Shown here in pieces: positions 34,183-46,718 of a stretch of 64,000 bases of DNA. How positions within the stretch are numbered: position 1 is the stretch's first letter; every line of letters begins with the position of its first letter. The stretch spans positions 84,717 to 148,716 of the forward strand of contig JAALGZ010000062.1 of assembly GCA_015227615.1 (NCBI GenBank), written 5' to 3'. The position numbers and the translations under genes are program-made. Origin of the DNA: Labyrinthula sp. Ha (lineage: Eukaryota > Sar > Bigyra > Labyrinthulida > Labyrinthulaceae). Under the pieces are notes generated by a model that saw nothing but the letters and a program-made list of their open reading frames with translations, did not search any database and was not told where the DNA came from.

Positions 34183-34371
34183 ATGAGCAAAAAATTTGAT
34201 ATTAATAAAGATTTCAAAGATTTTATTACTGAAAGTGACATGGTGGATATCTATGAAGAGCCAAAAGATTCTTATCCCTCTGACAACCCTATGAACCAGA
34301 AAGAAGAAACACAATTGGAGAAAGCTGTTCTGGTATATTTTTGGTTTCAGCTTTTGGTTTTTGTTATATGA
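34183..34371 (+). pseudogene. Truncated plus-strand family gene, unit A (62 codons)
   Basis: The start and first 45 residues match the intact family (KDSYPSDNPMNQKE versus KDSYTSDDPMNQKE). An in-frame deletion of about ten residues follows, then VLVYFWFQLL in place of VLYFFFHNQLL, and a TGA stop. Downstream DNA up to about 35.4 kb has no resemblance to the rest of the intact gene. A short functional peptide is possible but unlikely. Unit B has the identical truncation, so it predates their duplication. Confidence 0.6.
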
Positions 34372-35427
34372 TTGCAGTGGTTTTCTACTTTTATATGAAA
34401 TTGTGTCAAAATTCTATGGAATATTATTGCAAAAGAAAGTTTATGTTATATTATCCATTTAAGAAAAAGATACTATGAGATAAGCTGTTTCTTTATCGTT
34501 TTGGGAGTATTTATGGTAAGATATGGATATGTTGTTGAAGATTTGAAATATATTTCATTGTCTTTTCAGCTTCGTATTGGATTATATTTACGCCTGTGAT
34601 GATATATGGAGTTTTCATTTTATAGATGATTTTACGTATTGAATTTACATTAATGTGATAGTGTGTGATATCTTAATAATTGGAATATTGTTTGTCACGA
34701 TTGAGATAATTAAAAATGACATTGAAATATGAAAAGAATATTTTATGATCTCTCATCCTCGTATATAAATGTGGTACTGGAAATAAAATGAAATAATAAT
34801 ATTGTTGAAAGTTGTACTTAGTATTCTCATATTATAAGTGACTTTTTGGTATTAAGTAGTTTTTGTATAGTGAATAAAACCGTTAATAATAGTTGTTGTT
34901 GAAAAAAAGAGAAAAACTTCATATTTTAAGGGTACCTAAGAGTTTTGTGCAATATTAATTTTTGGCCACGTGTATAAGCGTTTACTTTTGTTTAAGTATA
35001 CACGAAAAGCATTATATTTTAGAAAGTACTCCCATTACATTTTACTTATTGAAAAGCTATTAAAGAGATAGCTAAAACTTTTAATACTTTGCCAAAGAAA
35101 CTATATTTTACAGAGAAAGTATTAGATCTCACGAATTACTTTATTTTATAAAAATATCTGCTTATCCCCGATTCCTTACTGTATTTTACAACTACTCAAA
35201 AAGCTTGACCTTAGAAGTATACTAAGACTCTAAACTTAGGATTTATATTTACTCTAATATTATCTTTCAAGGAATTTACCAAAAAGTTAGGAACTATATT
35301 CTGCAGATCTCTAATCTTCAAGTTGGTCATTAACAGCACCGCTGATCTAGAGATAGTTATATTTCTCACTTAATATCTCTTTTTTTCTTTTCGTTTATCC
35401 GCTACATATTTTAACTCATTTTGCACA
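34372..35427. other. Unit A tail, no gene
   Basis: AT-rich DNA after the truncated gene, identical in unit B (40,822-41,877) apart from single changes. No open frame or motif is seen. Its last stretch before the ACACTGGTGC block resembles the DNA left of unit A, which marks where the unit boundary lies. Confidence 0.55.
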
Positions 35428-35867
35428 GACACTGGTGCAAAGAAAAATATCTTATGAAATAAAACAAAGTCTATCTAAAGTACCGCAAACACATCTGGCC
35501 TATCGAGAAGATTCACTCCACTTTGAGCGCTCGGATAATATTCTTTGAACCTCTATCATTTTATTTTATTTACCTAAGCAAATTTATTTTGCTTTCACTG
35601 ACTCTTTACTCAGTTTTCACCAGAATTCAAAATCAAATGGCATTATATTAACGCTATACTGACTTTCTCATTAATCAGTCACACACCATGAGATCTTGTA
35701 AATATTGACAAGAGTGCATAGTGCTTAAGCTCGGCAAAGTGACAAAGAATATGAAACTAGATTTTGTGATAAATTTTGAACAATTAGCAGCAATTCTTAG
35801 GCAGATGTGGCTTTAAACTGTACAAAGGAGTTCTACATAGCAATAATTATATAATAATTTTGCAAGT

Positions 35868-37400
35868 CTAAATACTGGGACCTTGTGACCCATCATTTCC
35901 TTTACTATTTTGCTTCATAGTTTTTTTTCTTGAGTTTATTGCTTTTGTTACCGCATTTTTTGCCCTCCTAACCATACCTGTTTTTTTCTTTTTTGCTTGT
36001 TTGCTTGTTTTTTTCTTTTTTGCTTCTTTACCTGTTTTTTTCTTAACATCAAGTAGATTATCTTTCTCCTTAGGTTTAGAAAGCTCGTCTTTCTTGAGAC
36101 CCACACCATGTCTTACCTCATCGTTATCACCGTTCGTGCTAACGTGTTCAACTTGCTCTTTTGTGTAAACATATCCGGGGTCTTCCTTTGGTTTTACCAT
36201 ACTATATTTTCTTACATCTTCTTCACTCAAACCATAGGGCTTCCCGAGTTTTTCACTATGATTTTTTATGTCAACCTGCGCAAACCCCTCTTTTTTATTG
36301 TTAACATAGGCAGCAAGAACAATACTTTCGAAACCCGTCTCTTCATTGCATTCATCAAAGAAATTTATCAAAAGCGGAAAGCTTTGCCCTTTGCTCTTGG
36401 TAGAGACCACCCCGAGACTACTATGAAAAGGGTTACGAACCTCTTCAACAACAGAAGTTCCAGTACCGGTTTTATTTGTATTCCTGAAGGAATAACCTTC
36501 AGTATTTTGTAGCACAGGAGTCCCATGTGTTTTTGTTACTGCTTCCTGAGCTATTACAATACGGTTCAAACCTTTAACCTCAGCGCCACTATATTTATTT
36601 TTAAGAACATAAAAGCAATCAAGCAAAAAGCTTCGTAAATCTTCATTCTCTTTTTCGACCTCCTTTTGAATAAAATACAGCACCCTGAGAACAAAGTGTG
36701 ACCAATGATTTATACGCAATTCATTGATATACATAATTGCTAAGAACTCGCCTTTCTTGCGAGCACACATATCGTATAAAAATAAAAAAATAAATTTGTC
36801 AATCTTGTCATTCCTCATCTTAATTAAATTTCCACTCAGACCTTTCAAGAACGGAACCTCATTTCCTCCCCAAGAAATCATATCTTCAACATTACAACGC
36901 GAAAACAAGCAGTATTTAGGTAAAATGTTTATAATTCCCCATATAGACTTGGAATCAGCTAGTGTATATTCATTTTCCCCAGCTCCTATCAATATTTCTT
37001 CTGTGTCAACTTCAGAGAGTTTCCTCACAACATAATCAAACACTAACCTCTGTTTTTTATTCTTTGCTTGTTCGGGAATATATTGATTACTTGGATTTCC
37101 TAAGTTTTCAAAAACCGTAAGAAATGGTGTTTCCCTGTAAGTTCCAGCATCTTTTGGAAAACATCTTCTATGGAAAAGCATAAAAAACACACACCAACGA
37201 ATTAATTGTTGTTCTTCCTTTCTTGACAAATAATCTGCATTCTTTAAAGGATTAAATAAGTAAAGTTTTCCTTGGACTAAGTCATCCAACAACTCTTGAA
37301 GGTTCGTGTTTTCACATTTCAATTTGCTGACAAAGTCCTTCGCTTCATCAGAGTTAGCTAGCTTGGTACAACGAGAATATGCCTTCTGTAAGTCTGTCAT
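35868..37400 (-). CDS. Minus-strand family protein, unit B (unknown function, 510 aa)
   Basis: Same protein as the unit A copy except one residue: Leu replaces Phe in the TPFFTVF segment. ATG at 37,400, with the same Lys-rich repeat tail. It keeps its original upstream DNA with no LTR, so it is the best copy for judging the native promoter. Product unknown; the intact, nearly identical frame in three copies suggests the gene is real. Confidence 0.7.
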   Translation of the reverse strand: MTDLQKAYSRCTKLANSDEAKDFVSKLKCENTNLQELLDDLVQGKLYLFNPLKNADYLSRKEEQQLIRWCVFFMLFHRRCFPKDAGTYRETPFLTVFENLGNPSNQYIPEQAKNKKQRLVFDYVVRKLSEVDTEEILIGAGENEYTLADSKSIWGIINILPKYCLFSRCNVEDMISWGGNEVPFLKGLSGNLIKMRNDKIDKFIFLFLYDMCARKKGEFLAIMYINELRINHWSHFVLRVLYFIQKEVEKENEDLRSFLLDCFYVLKNKYSGAEVKGLNRIVIAQEAVTKTHGTPVLQNTEGYSFRNTNKTGTGTSVVEEVRNPFHSSLGVVSTKSKGQSFPLLINFFDECNEETGFESIVLAAYVNNKKEGFAQVDIKNHSEKLGKPYGLSEEDVRKYSMVKPKEDPGYVYTKEQVEHVSTNGDNDEVRHGVGLKKDELSKPKEKDNLLDVKKKTGKEAKKKKTSKQAKKKKTGMVRRAKNAVTKAINSRKKTMKQNSKGNDGSQGPSI

Positions 37401-37486
37401 CTTGAGATTATATTTTATATTTTCAACGCTAGGTTTTGAAAAGTAAGAATATAAGATGATATATGATGACACATTCTATTGTGTCT

Positions 37487-40400
37487 ATGCCTTGAAAGGT
37501 CATGTCTTATTCATTATTATTTCAATTCATCATCTAACGTATGAATTTATTCACTTGATTGAAAATAATCAGGGACAAATTTCCCGGTAAGTTTTCCCGT
37601 TTCTCGATTCAGCAAGCTTTCACCATTTGTTACCAGACGCCAGTAATATCATATTGATATCTACTTACTTAGGAATAGGACTGTGCTTGCTCCATGTAGG
37701 CAGAACACTTAAGAGGTAGTTAGCCCTAAAATTTAAATGTTTCTTTAGATAAAGCTATTTGTGGCTTTGCATGGTAGCAGACTTAACAAAATGGAAACAA
37801 AATTATGACTCAAATTTTAACCATGACTCTCAGTAAAAGCAATGAGATTTTAATTCTTATCTAATAGTTATTTTTTCAAATTATCAACAGCTAATATGAA
37901 GAAAGTTGACCACGAGGGTTATTTTATTGCGGATACTAATAAGTGTCAAGAACGAAAGCACAGGGCGAAGGTATCAAAACAAAAACTGAACAAGAAATTT
38001 TGGAAAAAAAAACATAGAGTCATAAGTCACTTCCAGGGAAAGTAGCTCTCATAAGCCATAGTTTTCATAGTATTTTGTATCTATTCTCACCCGTTGAAGA
38101 ATCCTGCACTGCCTTAAGCTTGACCCACTAACCTTCAAATCTTTACAACTGTTAAGTTCTTTGTATGACTATAATTCCCTTACTTTTAGTTGTGAAGAGC
38201 AAAAAAAAACCAATTTATCTTCTCTAAAATTTATTGTTAAGTCTAAAAGATAGCTGAATTACTCTAACAGATATGTACTTAGGAGCAACAGAAACTTACA
38301 GCTTTCCTTTTCATTTATTGTAGAGTACTTTTCTAAAATACAGACCTAAGAGACTTTTTCAAATTCTAGAGTGAAAAAATAACTAGAAATGTATTTTTGT
38401 TCTCGAAAAAAGGGTTGTTTAAGGATAATGGAGAAGAAATACAAGTTGGAAGGGGTATTCTCGTTAACAGAAGCTTGGAATTTGAAGACAGCATGCACAA
38501 CTTCAGATCAAACGAGAAGACTAAAAAGTTCCTAACGCCACCAGAGCTTATCTAAATTTAAAAAACATTGCTAAGAATTTTAATAAGCTGCAACAATTTA
38601 GGTCTGGGCTATGTGTAGTCACAGTGAACATTGCTCCTCTTATTTTATGGACACCGATGTTACTGACATCCCGTACCATAGATGCCAGAGTGTACTTTTT
38701 TTAACCTTGTGTGAAATTGGAAGTTCAGGAGCTAACAATATCAATAGGTCTCATTGTCCTAAACCAAACAGGCTAATTACTAAAAAAGAATGCTTTAATA
38801 AAGAAAACTGGAGTAATAAGAAATTTCTAACAGTTCAATTAGATCTACCTTAGATTCAAAAGGTTGAAGTAATTTCAAGATCATTAGGAATAATGATAGC
38901 TACAAGAAAAGCGAAAGGTGTATCTCATGCCATTAGAATTTAAGCATCAAAAGCACTTAAAAAGTCGAGACCTATCAAAACATTTTACTCAGTTGATACC
39001 TCGGCCAATAATGCAAAAAGAACTTCTTTAACTGGGTGCTACCCATTTTACAGCAGATCCGTCACCGAATGATAAAAGCAGTAGCATGAGTCGGTACTAC
39101 TAATCCAATTAACTTACTTCGTTTAAAGTATATTTCATATTTATCATCTACCATGTCACTGGTGTCTCCAGTCTTTCTTCCGCAAAGTTTAATCTACCAA
39201 GTCTTTAACCCACTCAAAAATTACTGGTACTCAAAATAAGGAAAAGTGAAACTAAACTTCCATATTACAACCCTAGTTATTTTATTTCCATAATCAATAG
39301 TTAGCTATGGGAAACTTCTTAGAGGTTTTCTTCGTTTCTTTTTGTAAGGAGCGTCATATAAGTAGAGGTTATAGTCTCTCTCTCTCTTTCTCTATATTGT
39401 ATTTTTTACCCAAGAGAGATGAATCCACCTAATGTATAAACAACATAAAACACATATTATTTCTTCTAAAATACTAGTTAAGATCATGATGGACATGGCT
39501 GACATAATGATAAAAATCTAACTCCTAGTAAATAATCTCGAAGAACAGTGTAACTCATTCTTCTAAAATATAATTTGCAACTACCAAATATTCGAGTCTC
39601 TTAAGAGTTGAGATAAATATATTTGAAGCATAGTAAAAGTCGAGGTTAAAAGGCTTCGTCATGATCTAATGAGATGAAGAGACTTTTGGCGGAAGAGCTC
39701 AAACAAATCAAAGTCTCTCATAAAAACACTTGATGCTCCAGTAATTCTCTGAATAGACATCATACATCATCAAGAGCAAAGTTCGAAGCTCTAAATTTTC
39801 AGTACCTTTAAGAGTATATTTTTTGTAATTTGATTTAACGTGACAATTCACGTTGTAATTTTTTCTCTGAGGGTAACACATTCTTGAAAGCAAAAAAGAA
39901 TGCGAAGAAGATAATGGATGTGGAAAATGAATACAAATGTAGGTAGGTAGATATGTGAAAATATGTAAAGAAACAAACCACTTCATTCTTTGACTCTGTA
40001 AGATAGTAAGATTCCCTTTTTACAAGTTGATATATCCTTCGACACAGAGATTCATGTTAATCCTGCTAACCCTCAAGTTCCTTTAGTGGCTAATCATTTA
40101 GAAGTCTAGCTATTAGTTCGTTTCTTTACCTGGTAAAAATTAGCTACTTCCTGCTTTAGTGCTATAATAAATTTGCCAGCTTAGCTCCCACAAATGTTTC
40201 AATTTCGTAGAGTCTCTTTTTAATGCCCTGCTGCAGAGAGTTGTAAATAAGTATATATGAATAAGATCAGAAATATTTTCGGTTTCAGTGATTGACTTCG
40301 TGGGACAATACTTGTTTATAGTTTCGTAAGAGAACAAGATTTGAAATGTAGGTCTCTGAGTTTGATTGCTTTAAGCTAATGAACATCCCTTATGATTTTA

Positions 40401-40520
40401 AACTCCGTATATTTTACTTTGCAACTAGGTTATCGTCACCAAGTTATCATCATTGGATCCTTAAATACAATATAATTTACAACGCTATGATTGTAAAATC
40501 ATTTTGTAACTATTTACTTT
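37487..40520. other. Unit B spacer, no supported gene
   Basis: Nearly identical to 31,035-34,070. It contains the uninterrupted version of the retrotransposon target site just to its left. The short frames at 38,611, 39,708 and 40,140 are duplicates of those in unit A and carry no motif. Confidence 0.6.
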
Positions 40521-40632
40521 GATGATAATTAAGTGACGAATTATCTCTTAGATTTATTACGGTAGGATTTCAATACCTGTGACAGAATAGAGCATAAACA
40601 AACACAAATCAAATAATAAAAAGAATTAGAGA
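40521..40632 (+). promoter_or_regulatory. Conserved upstream block of plus-strand family, unit B
   Basis: Identical to 34,071-34,182, including the altered inverted-repeat arm. It lies directly before the truncated gene of unit B. Confidence 0.5.
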
Positions 40633-40821
40633 ATGAGCAAAAAATTTGATATTAATAAAGATTTCAAAGATTTTATTACTGAAAGTGACATGGTGGATAT
40701 CTATGAAGAGCCAAAAGATTCTTATCCCTCTGACAACCCTATGAACCAGAAAGAAGAAACACAATTGGAGAAAGCTGTTCTGGTATATTTTTGGTTTCAG
40801 CTTTTGGTTTTTGTTATATGA
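40633..40821 (+). pseudogene. Truncated plus-strand family gene, unit B (62 codons)
   Basis: Identical 62-codon frame to that at 34,183, with the same small internal deletion and early TGA. The surrounding 1 kb is also the same. It is a duplicate of an already truncated gene. Confidence 0.6.
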
Positions 40822-42317
40822 TTGCAGTGGTTTTCTACTTTTATATGAAATTGTGTCAAAATTCTATGGAATATTATTGCAAAAGAAAGTTTATGTTATA
40901 TTATCCATTTAAGAAAAAGATACTATGAGATAAGCTGTTTCTTTATCGTTTTGGGAGTATTTATGGTAAGATATGGATATGTTGTTGAAGATTTGAAATA
41001 TATTTCATTGTCTTTTCAACTTCGTATTGGATTATATTTACGCCTGTGATGATATATGGAGTTTTCATTTTATAGATGATTTTACGTATTGAATTTACAT
41101 TAATGTGATAGTGTGTGATATCTTAATAATTGGAATATTGTTTGTCACGATTGAGATAATTAAAAATGACATTGAAATATGAAAAGAATATTTTATGATC
41201 TCTCATCCTCGTATATAAATGTGGTACTGGAAATAAAATGAAATAATAATATTGTTGAAAGTTGTACTTAGTATTCTCATATTATAAGTGACTTTTTGGT
41301 ATTAAGTAGTTTTTGTATAGTGAATAAAACCGTTAATAATAGTTGTTGTTGAAAAAAAGAGAAAAACTTCATATTTTAAGGGTACCTAAGAGTTTTGTGC
41401 AATATTAATTTTTGGCCACGTGTATAAGCGTTTACTTTTGTTTAAGTATACACGAAAAGCATTATATTTTAGAAAGTACTCCCATTACATTTTACTTATT
41501 GAAAAGCTATTAAAGAGATAGCTAAAACTTTTAATACTTTGCCAAAGAAACTATATTTTACAGAGAAAGTATTAGATCTCACGAATTACTTTATTTTATA
41601 AAAATATCTGCTTATCCCCGATTCCTTACTGTATTTTACAACTACTCAAAAAGCTTGACCTTAGAAGTATACTAAGACTCTAAACTTAGGATTTATATTT
41701 ACTCTAATATTATCTTTCAAGGAATTTACCAAAAAGTTAGGAACTATATTCTGCAGATCTCTAATCTTCAAGTTGGTCATTAACAGCACCGCTGATCTAG
41801 AGATAGTTATATTTCTCACTTAATATCTCTTTTTTTCTTTTCGTTTATCCGCTACATATTTTAACTCATTTTGCACAGACACTGGTGCAAAGAAAAATAT
41901 CTTATGAAATAAAACAAAGTCTATCTAAAGTACCGCAAACACATCTGGCCTATCGAGAAGATTCACTCCACTTTGAGCGCTCGGATAATATTCTTTGAAC
42001 CTCTATCATTTTATTTTATTTACCTAAGCAAATTTATTTTGCTTTCACTGACTCTTTACTCAGTTTTCACCAGAATTCAAAATCAAATGGCATTATATTA
42101 ACGCTATACTGACTTTCTCATTAATCAGTCACACACCATGAGATCTTGTAAATATTGACAAGAGTGCATAGTGCTTAAGCTCGGTAAAGTGACAAAGAAT
42201 ATGAAACTAGATTTTGTGATAAATTTTAAACAATTAGCAGCAATTCTTAATCAGATGTGGCTTTAAACTGTACAAAGAAATTCTATATAGCCATAATTAT
42301 ATAATAATTTTAGAAGT

Positions 42318-43850
42318 CTAAATAGTGGGATCTGGTGACCCATCATCTCCTTTCGTATTTTGCTTCATAGTTTTTTTTCTTGAGTTTATTGCTTTTGTTA
42401 CCGCATTTTTTGCCCTCCTAACCATACCTGTTTTTTTCTTTTTTGCTTGTTTGCCTGTTTTTTTCTTTTTTGCTTCTTTACCTGTTTTTTTCTTAACATC
42501 AAGTAGATTATCTTTCTCCTTAGGTTTAGAAAGCTCGTCTTTCTTGAGACCCACACCATGTCTTACCTCATCGTTATCACCGTTCGTGCTAACGTGTTCA
42601 ACTTGCTCTTTTGTGTAAACATATCCGGGGTCTTCCTTTGGTTTTACCATACTATATTTTCTTACATCTTCTTCACTCAAACCATAGGGCTTCCCGAGTT
42701 TTTCACTATGATTTTTTATGTCAACCTGCGCAAACCCCTCTTTTTTATTGTTAACATAGGCAGCAAGAACAATACTTTCGAAACCCGTCTCTTCATTGCA
42801 TTCATCAAAGAAATTTATCAAAAGCGGAAAGCTTTGCCCTTTGCTCTTGGTAGAGACCACCCCGAGACTACTATGAAAAGGGTTACGAACCTCTTCAACA
42901 ACAGAAGTTCCAGTACCGGTTTTATTTGTATTCCTGAAGGAATAACCTTCAGTATTTTGTAGCACAGGAGTCCCATGTGTTTTTGTTACTGCTTCCTGAG
43001 CTATTACAATACGGTTCAAACCTTTAACCTCAGCGCCACTATATTTATTTTTAAGAACATAAAAGCAATCAAGCAAAAAGCTTCGTAAATCTTCATTCTC
43101 TTTTTCGACCTCCTTTTGAATAAAATACAGCACCCTGAGAACAAAGTGTGACCAATGATTTATACGCAATTCATTGATATACATAATTGCTAAGAACTCG
43201 CCTTTCTTGCGAGCACACATATCGTATAAAAATAAAAAAATAAATTTGTCAATCTTGTCATTCCTCATCTTAATTAAATTTCCACTCAGACCTTTCAAGA
43301 ACGGAACCTCATTTCCTCCCCAAGAAATCATATCTTCAACATTACAACGCGAAAACAAGCAGTATTTAGGTAAAATGTTTATAATTCCCCATATAGACTT
43401 GGAATCAGCTAGTGTATATTCATTTTCCCCAGCTCCTATCAATATTTCTTCTGTGTCAACTTCAGAGAGTTTCCTCACAACATAATCAAACACTAACCTC
43501 TGTTTTTTATTCTTTGCTTGTTCGGGAATATATTGATTACTTGGATTTCCTAAGTTTTCAAAAACCGTAAAAAATGGTGTTTCCCTGTAAGTTCCAGCAT
43601 CTTTTGGAAAACATCTTCTATGGAAAAGCATAAAAAACACACACCAACGAATTAATTGTTGTTCTTCCTTTCTTGACAAATAATCTGCATTCTTTAAAGG
43701 ATTAAATAAGTAAAGTTTTCCTTGGACTAAGTCATCCAACAACTCTTGAAGGTTCGTGTTTTCACATTTCAATTTGCTGACAAAGTCCTTCGCTTCATCA
43801 GAGTTAGCTAGCTTGGTACAACGAGAATATGCCTTCTGTAAGTCTGTCAT
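42318..43850 (-). CDS. Minus-strand family protein, unit C (unknown function, 510 aa)
   Basis: Same family and length as the unit A and B copies, ATG at 43,850. Differences cluster at the C-terminus: KTGKQ replaces KTSKQ in the basic repeats, and the last residues read NTKGDDGSPDPTI in place of NSKGNDGSQGPSI. The rest is essentially identical. DNA upstream (beyond 43,930) is diverged, so identity in the coding part probably reflects recent conversion or exchange with unit B. Function unknown. Confidence 0.7.
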   Translation of the reverse strand: MTDLQKAYSRCTKLANSDEAKDFVSKLKCENTNLQELLDDLVQGKLYLFNPLKNADYLSRKEEQQLIRWCVFFMLFHRRCFPKDAGTYRETPFFTVFENLGNPSNQYIPEQAKNKKQRLVFDYVVRKLSEVDTEEILIGAGENEYTLADSKSIWGIINILPKYCLFSRCNVEDMISWGGNEVPFLKGLSGNLIKMRNDKIDKFIFLFLYDMCARKKGEFLAIMYINELRINHWSHFVLRVLYFIQKEVEKENEDLRSFLLDCFYVLKNKYSGAEVKGLNRIVIAQEAVTKTHGTPVLQNTEGYSFRNTNKTGTGTSVVEEVRNPFHSSLGVVSTKSKGQSFPLLINFFDECNEETGFESIVLAAYVNNKKEGFAQVDIKNHSEKLGKPYGLSEEDVRKYSMVKPKEDPGYVYTKEQVEHVSTNGDNDEVRHGVGLKKDELSKPKEKDNLLDVKKKTGKEAKKKKTGKQAKKKKTGMVRRAKNAVTKAINSRKKTMKQNTKGDDGSPDPTI

Positions 43851-43929
43851 CTTGAGATTATATTTTATATTTTCAACGCTAGGTTTTGAAAAGTAAGAAT
43901 ATAAGATGATATATGATGACACATTCTAT

Positions 43930-46718
43930 AATGTCTATGCCTAGAAAGGTCATGTCTTATTCAGTCCTATTTTAATTCGTCATCTGAAGGATCAATGTAG
44001 ACACTCAATTTAGATTGAGAGTAATCTGGGACAAATTTCCCGATAAACTTTCCCGGTTCTTTAAGAATCGAAGTTGATTTACTTCCCGCCAGATGCCATG
44101 AATAATATATTCTTATCTAATCTTTATTTATGGATAGGATTGCGTTTCTTCTATTTAAGTAAAATAATTGAGGAGTAGTTAGTACCATAAATTCGCTGTT
44201 TCTTCAATTACTTCTACTAGTGACATCCTATGGTAGCAGATTTAGAAAAATTGAAAAAAATAAGACTCAAATAATAGTTCTAACTCTCAAAAAGATGTGG
44301 AATTTTGGATCTTATCTAATGATTTTGGCTTTTTCAAATCAATTAAATTTAACAACAAGAAGCCTGACTAGGTGGAAGAAATTACTGCTGCTAGAAAATA
44401 TTCTAAAGCCTTACTCTAGAGGGCGTAGGATTATAGAATCAGATAAACACTATAATAGGATACAATGAAATGTTACCTTTAGCGAGTCACAGCTTGTTCA
44501 CGTTAAAAAAAATATCTCAACTGCTCCGATTATGAGATCTTTAGTGCTTCTACTCTTCTTCCACTTTAAATAACCAGTGATTTCCTTTAGTTTTACCCAA
44601 TATTTCTCAGATTAATGCAACAGAAACATTTTTCCTGTTTCGGTGGTGTTGTTGATCTTGTGCAGAGGTGCGCTCAACATTATACATCCATTTTGAAACT
44701 TAGAATGCTAAACTTTAAAAGAAGTCTCAACCACTCTCTAAAAAACATGATTAGAATAAAGAGAAGCCGATAGTATATGTTGCCCTTTTTGCTTAGTTAA
44801 GTCTTAAACGATATTAACGAGCTAGGAAATTTTGCCAAATGCCATGATGAGTAAGTTAACCATATATTTTTCTTACCTTGAGAGAGAAAACTTTTTAAAA
44901 TAAGAAGGAAAAAAAATAAGTGAAAGGGATATTTGAAAGAAAAGTTCTTCACAGTTCAGAATATATGCGAGAAATGAAGATTCGACGGGAGATTGACACT
45001 CTTGACGCATCCTAGGCCAGAACAATGAATTAAACCTTTGTAAGGCTTATTTAAAAAAATACAATCAATGACAGAGTAACAATCAAACTGGTACTACATT
45101 GAATCAAAATAACTAGTAACTCCCTTTCTTTGCCAAAGTCAATGCTTTCGAGCTCTCTGCTCCTGGTTGATCCCCTAGTTTATCTAATCTTGAATGAAGA
45201 AGTAAGGTTGACCTCTAAAAGGATACAAAAATTATTTTTCATCTACAGATAACAGGTTATTTATTGGATATGAAGGCTTTGTGAGGGTTACCGGAAGAAG
45301 AAGATAGAACTTCTAATAGTTATTTTAGACTAAGGTTTATACAACATTACTGAAATAATTATTTACATAAATGAAAGAACAACAACCGAAAGGAAGAAAG
45401 GTGAAAGTTATTTTTTATTCTATGAAATTTTACATGTTATAATTGGTTAAAACTTAAGATAAAGAGACACATGTTATACAGTTGATGTGTTGGTTAGAAG
45501 AGCGAAGAAAGTATTGGCAACCTTGTTTTAATAGATTCTGACTTAAATAGTTAATAGAACAGCTTAATGTCTGCACTGTTCATAAACACAAATTCAAAGT
45601 ACTCTCCACCAGGTGAAGCCCATATATAACCTAAACTACCGCTGAAACCTCCAGCTAATTTAAAATCAATTCAGGGTTCTCAACTCTAACATATACCTAA
45701 TAAAAACTATGTTGAATACATCCCTGAGGGGTCTTTGTTAATAAAACTACTATTCAAACCCTTCACAAACCTGGTAAACCATCCTACGATCACCAATTCA
45801 CGCAACGCCTCATCTGGAACTCCTTCAACAGTTGAAAATACATTTAAATTGCATCATAGGTAATATTTGAAATGTTTTGGCATGGTAAACTGAGATACAG
45901 GGAATTTTCAAGAAAGATCTAGAATAAAGCAATTTCTTTCATAAGATAATGCAGCGCTTAATGAATTGTGTGGCTAGCCATCATAACACAGCATGAAAAA
46001 ACAAACTCTAAAAAACTAGCACGTTTGTACCTTTAAGAGGAACTAGTTGGTAATTGCCCTTATATTTTTGTTTAACTTGTATTTTTTCTATATCCTTGGA
46101 CTTTATTTTCTTGAAATCAGAACATGATTGGATATTAATATTAGAGATTGACACAGAATGCATATATTCCTAGGTAGGTAAACGGAAAGACGGAGGCAAA
46201 TGACCGAGTTTAATGCAGTTAATCGACAAGAAATAAAGTCCTTTCTTCCAGAACTCAACTTAGCTATCAACTCGGCGAGTCTCGAAATTTGCACTAGCGC
46301 AGAAGTGGCGCGGATATTTTAAATCTTATTGTCTCTAGTTTTACTTATATATACTAACTGCTGGCTGCTTTTGTAATAAATATTTCAACTTATATGAATA
46401 ATGGGAGTTGAACTTTATAATGTTCGTTCTAAAGGCCCTACAGTAAGAAGGTTTAAATGAGTGAATATGAACAAGATGAGAAATATTCACTGTTCTAGTT
46501 TCTTAGATCCTTGGAATAATTGTTCTGTTTATGTTGATACAAGAAAACGAGATGTGAAAATGTGGGACCTTGTGTCTATTTACTTTAACGTAGTAATCAT
46601 TTCTGATAATTTCATTTTCCGAGTATTTTATTTAGCAACTGGGTTTTCGTCACCAAATTATCATCATTGGATCCTTAAATATAATATAATTTAAAACACT
46701 CTGATTGTAATATTATTT
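43930..46718. other. Unit C spacer, diverged, no supported gene
   Basis: Recognisable but diverged counterpart of the unit A and B spacers. Shared blocks include GTCTATGCC..GAAAGGTCATGTC at its start, GGGACAAATTTCCCG near 44,030, and TTATCATCATTGGATCCTTAAATA near its end. No frame is conserved with the other spacers, which is why I do not call the short frames there genes. Confidence 0.6.

Larger units (their letters stand above)
21170..35427. repeat. Tandem unit A (6.45 kb plus a 7.8-kb retrotransposon insertion)
   Basis: Near-identity with unit B begins abruptly at the ACACTGGTGCAAAG block. To its left the two loci still resemble each other but are clearly diverged, as expected for a crossover inside older duplicates. 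Without the 7,806 bp of retrotransposon plus target duplication, unit A has the same length as unit B within 2 bp, and that difference lies in a CT run near 32,925. I noticed only four substitutions between A and B outside the element. Contents: minus-strand gene, Ty3/gypsy element, spacer, truncated plus-strand gene. Confidence 0.85.
35428..41877. repeat. Tandem unit B (6.45 kb, without retrotransposon)
   Basis: Head-to-tail copy of unit A lacking the Ty3/gypsy element, so it provides the empty target site (GTCT once, near 37,482). Substitutions against unit A that I noticed: a Phe-to-Leu change in the minus-strand gene (near 37,122), and single bases near 38,144, 38,510 and 41,019, plus the shorter CT run near 39,380. 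Confidence 0.85.
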
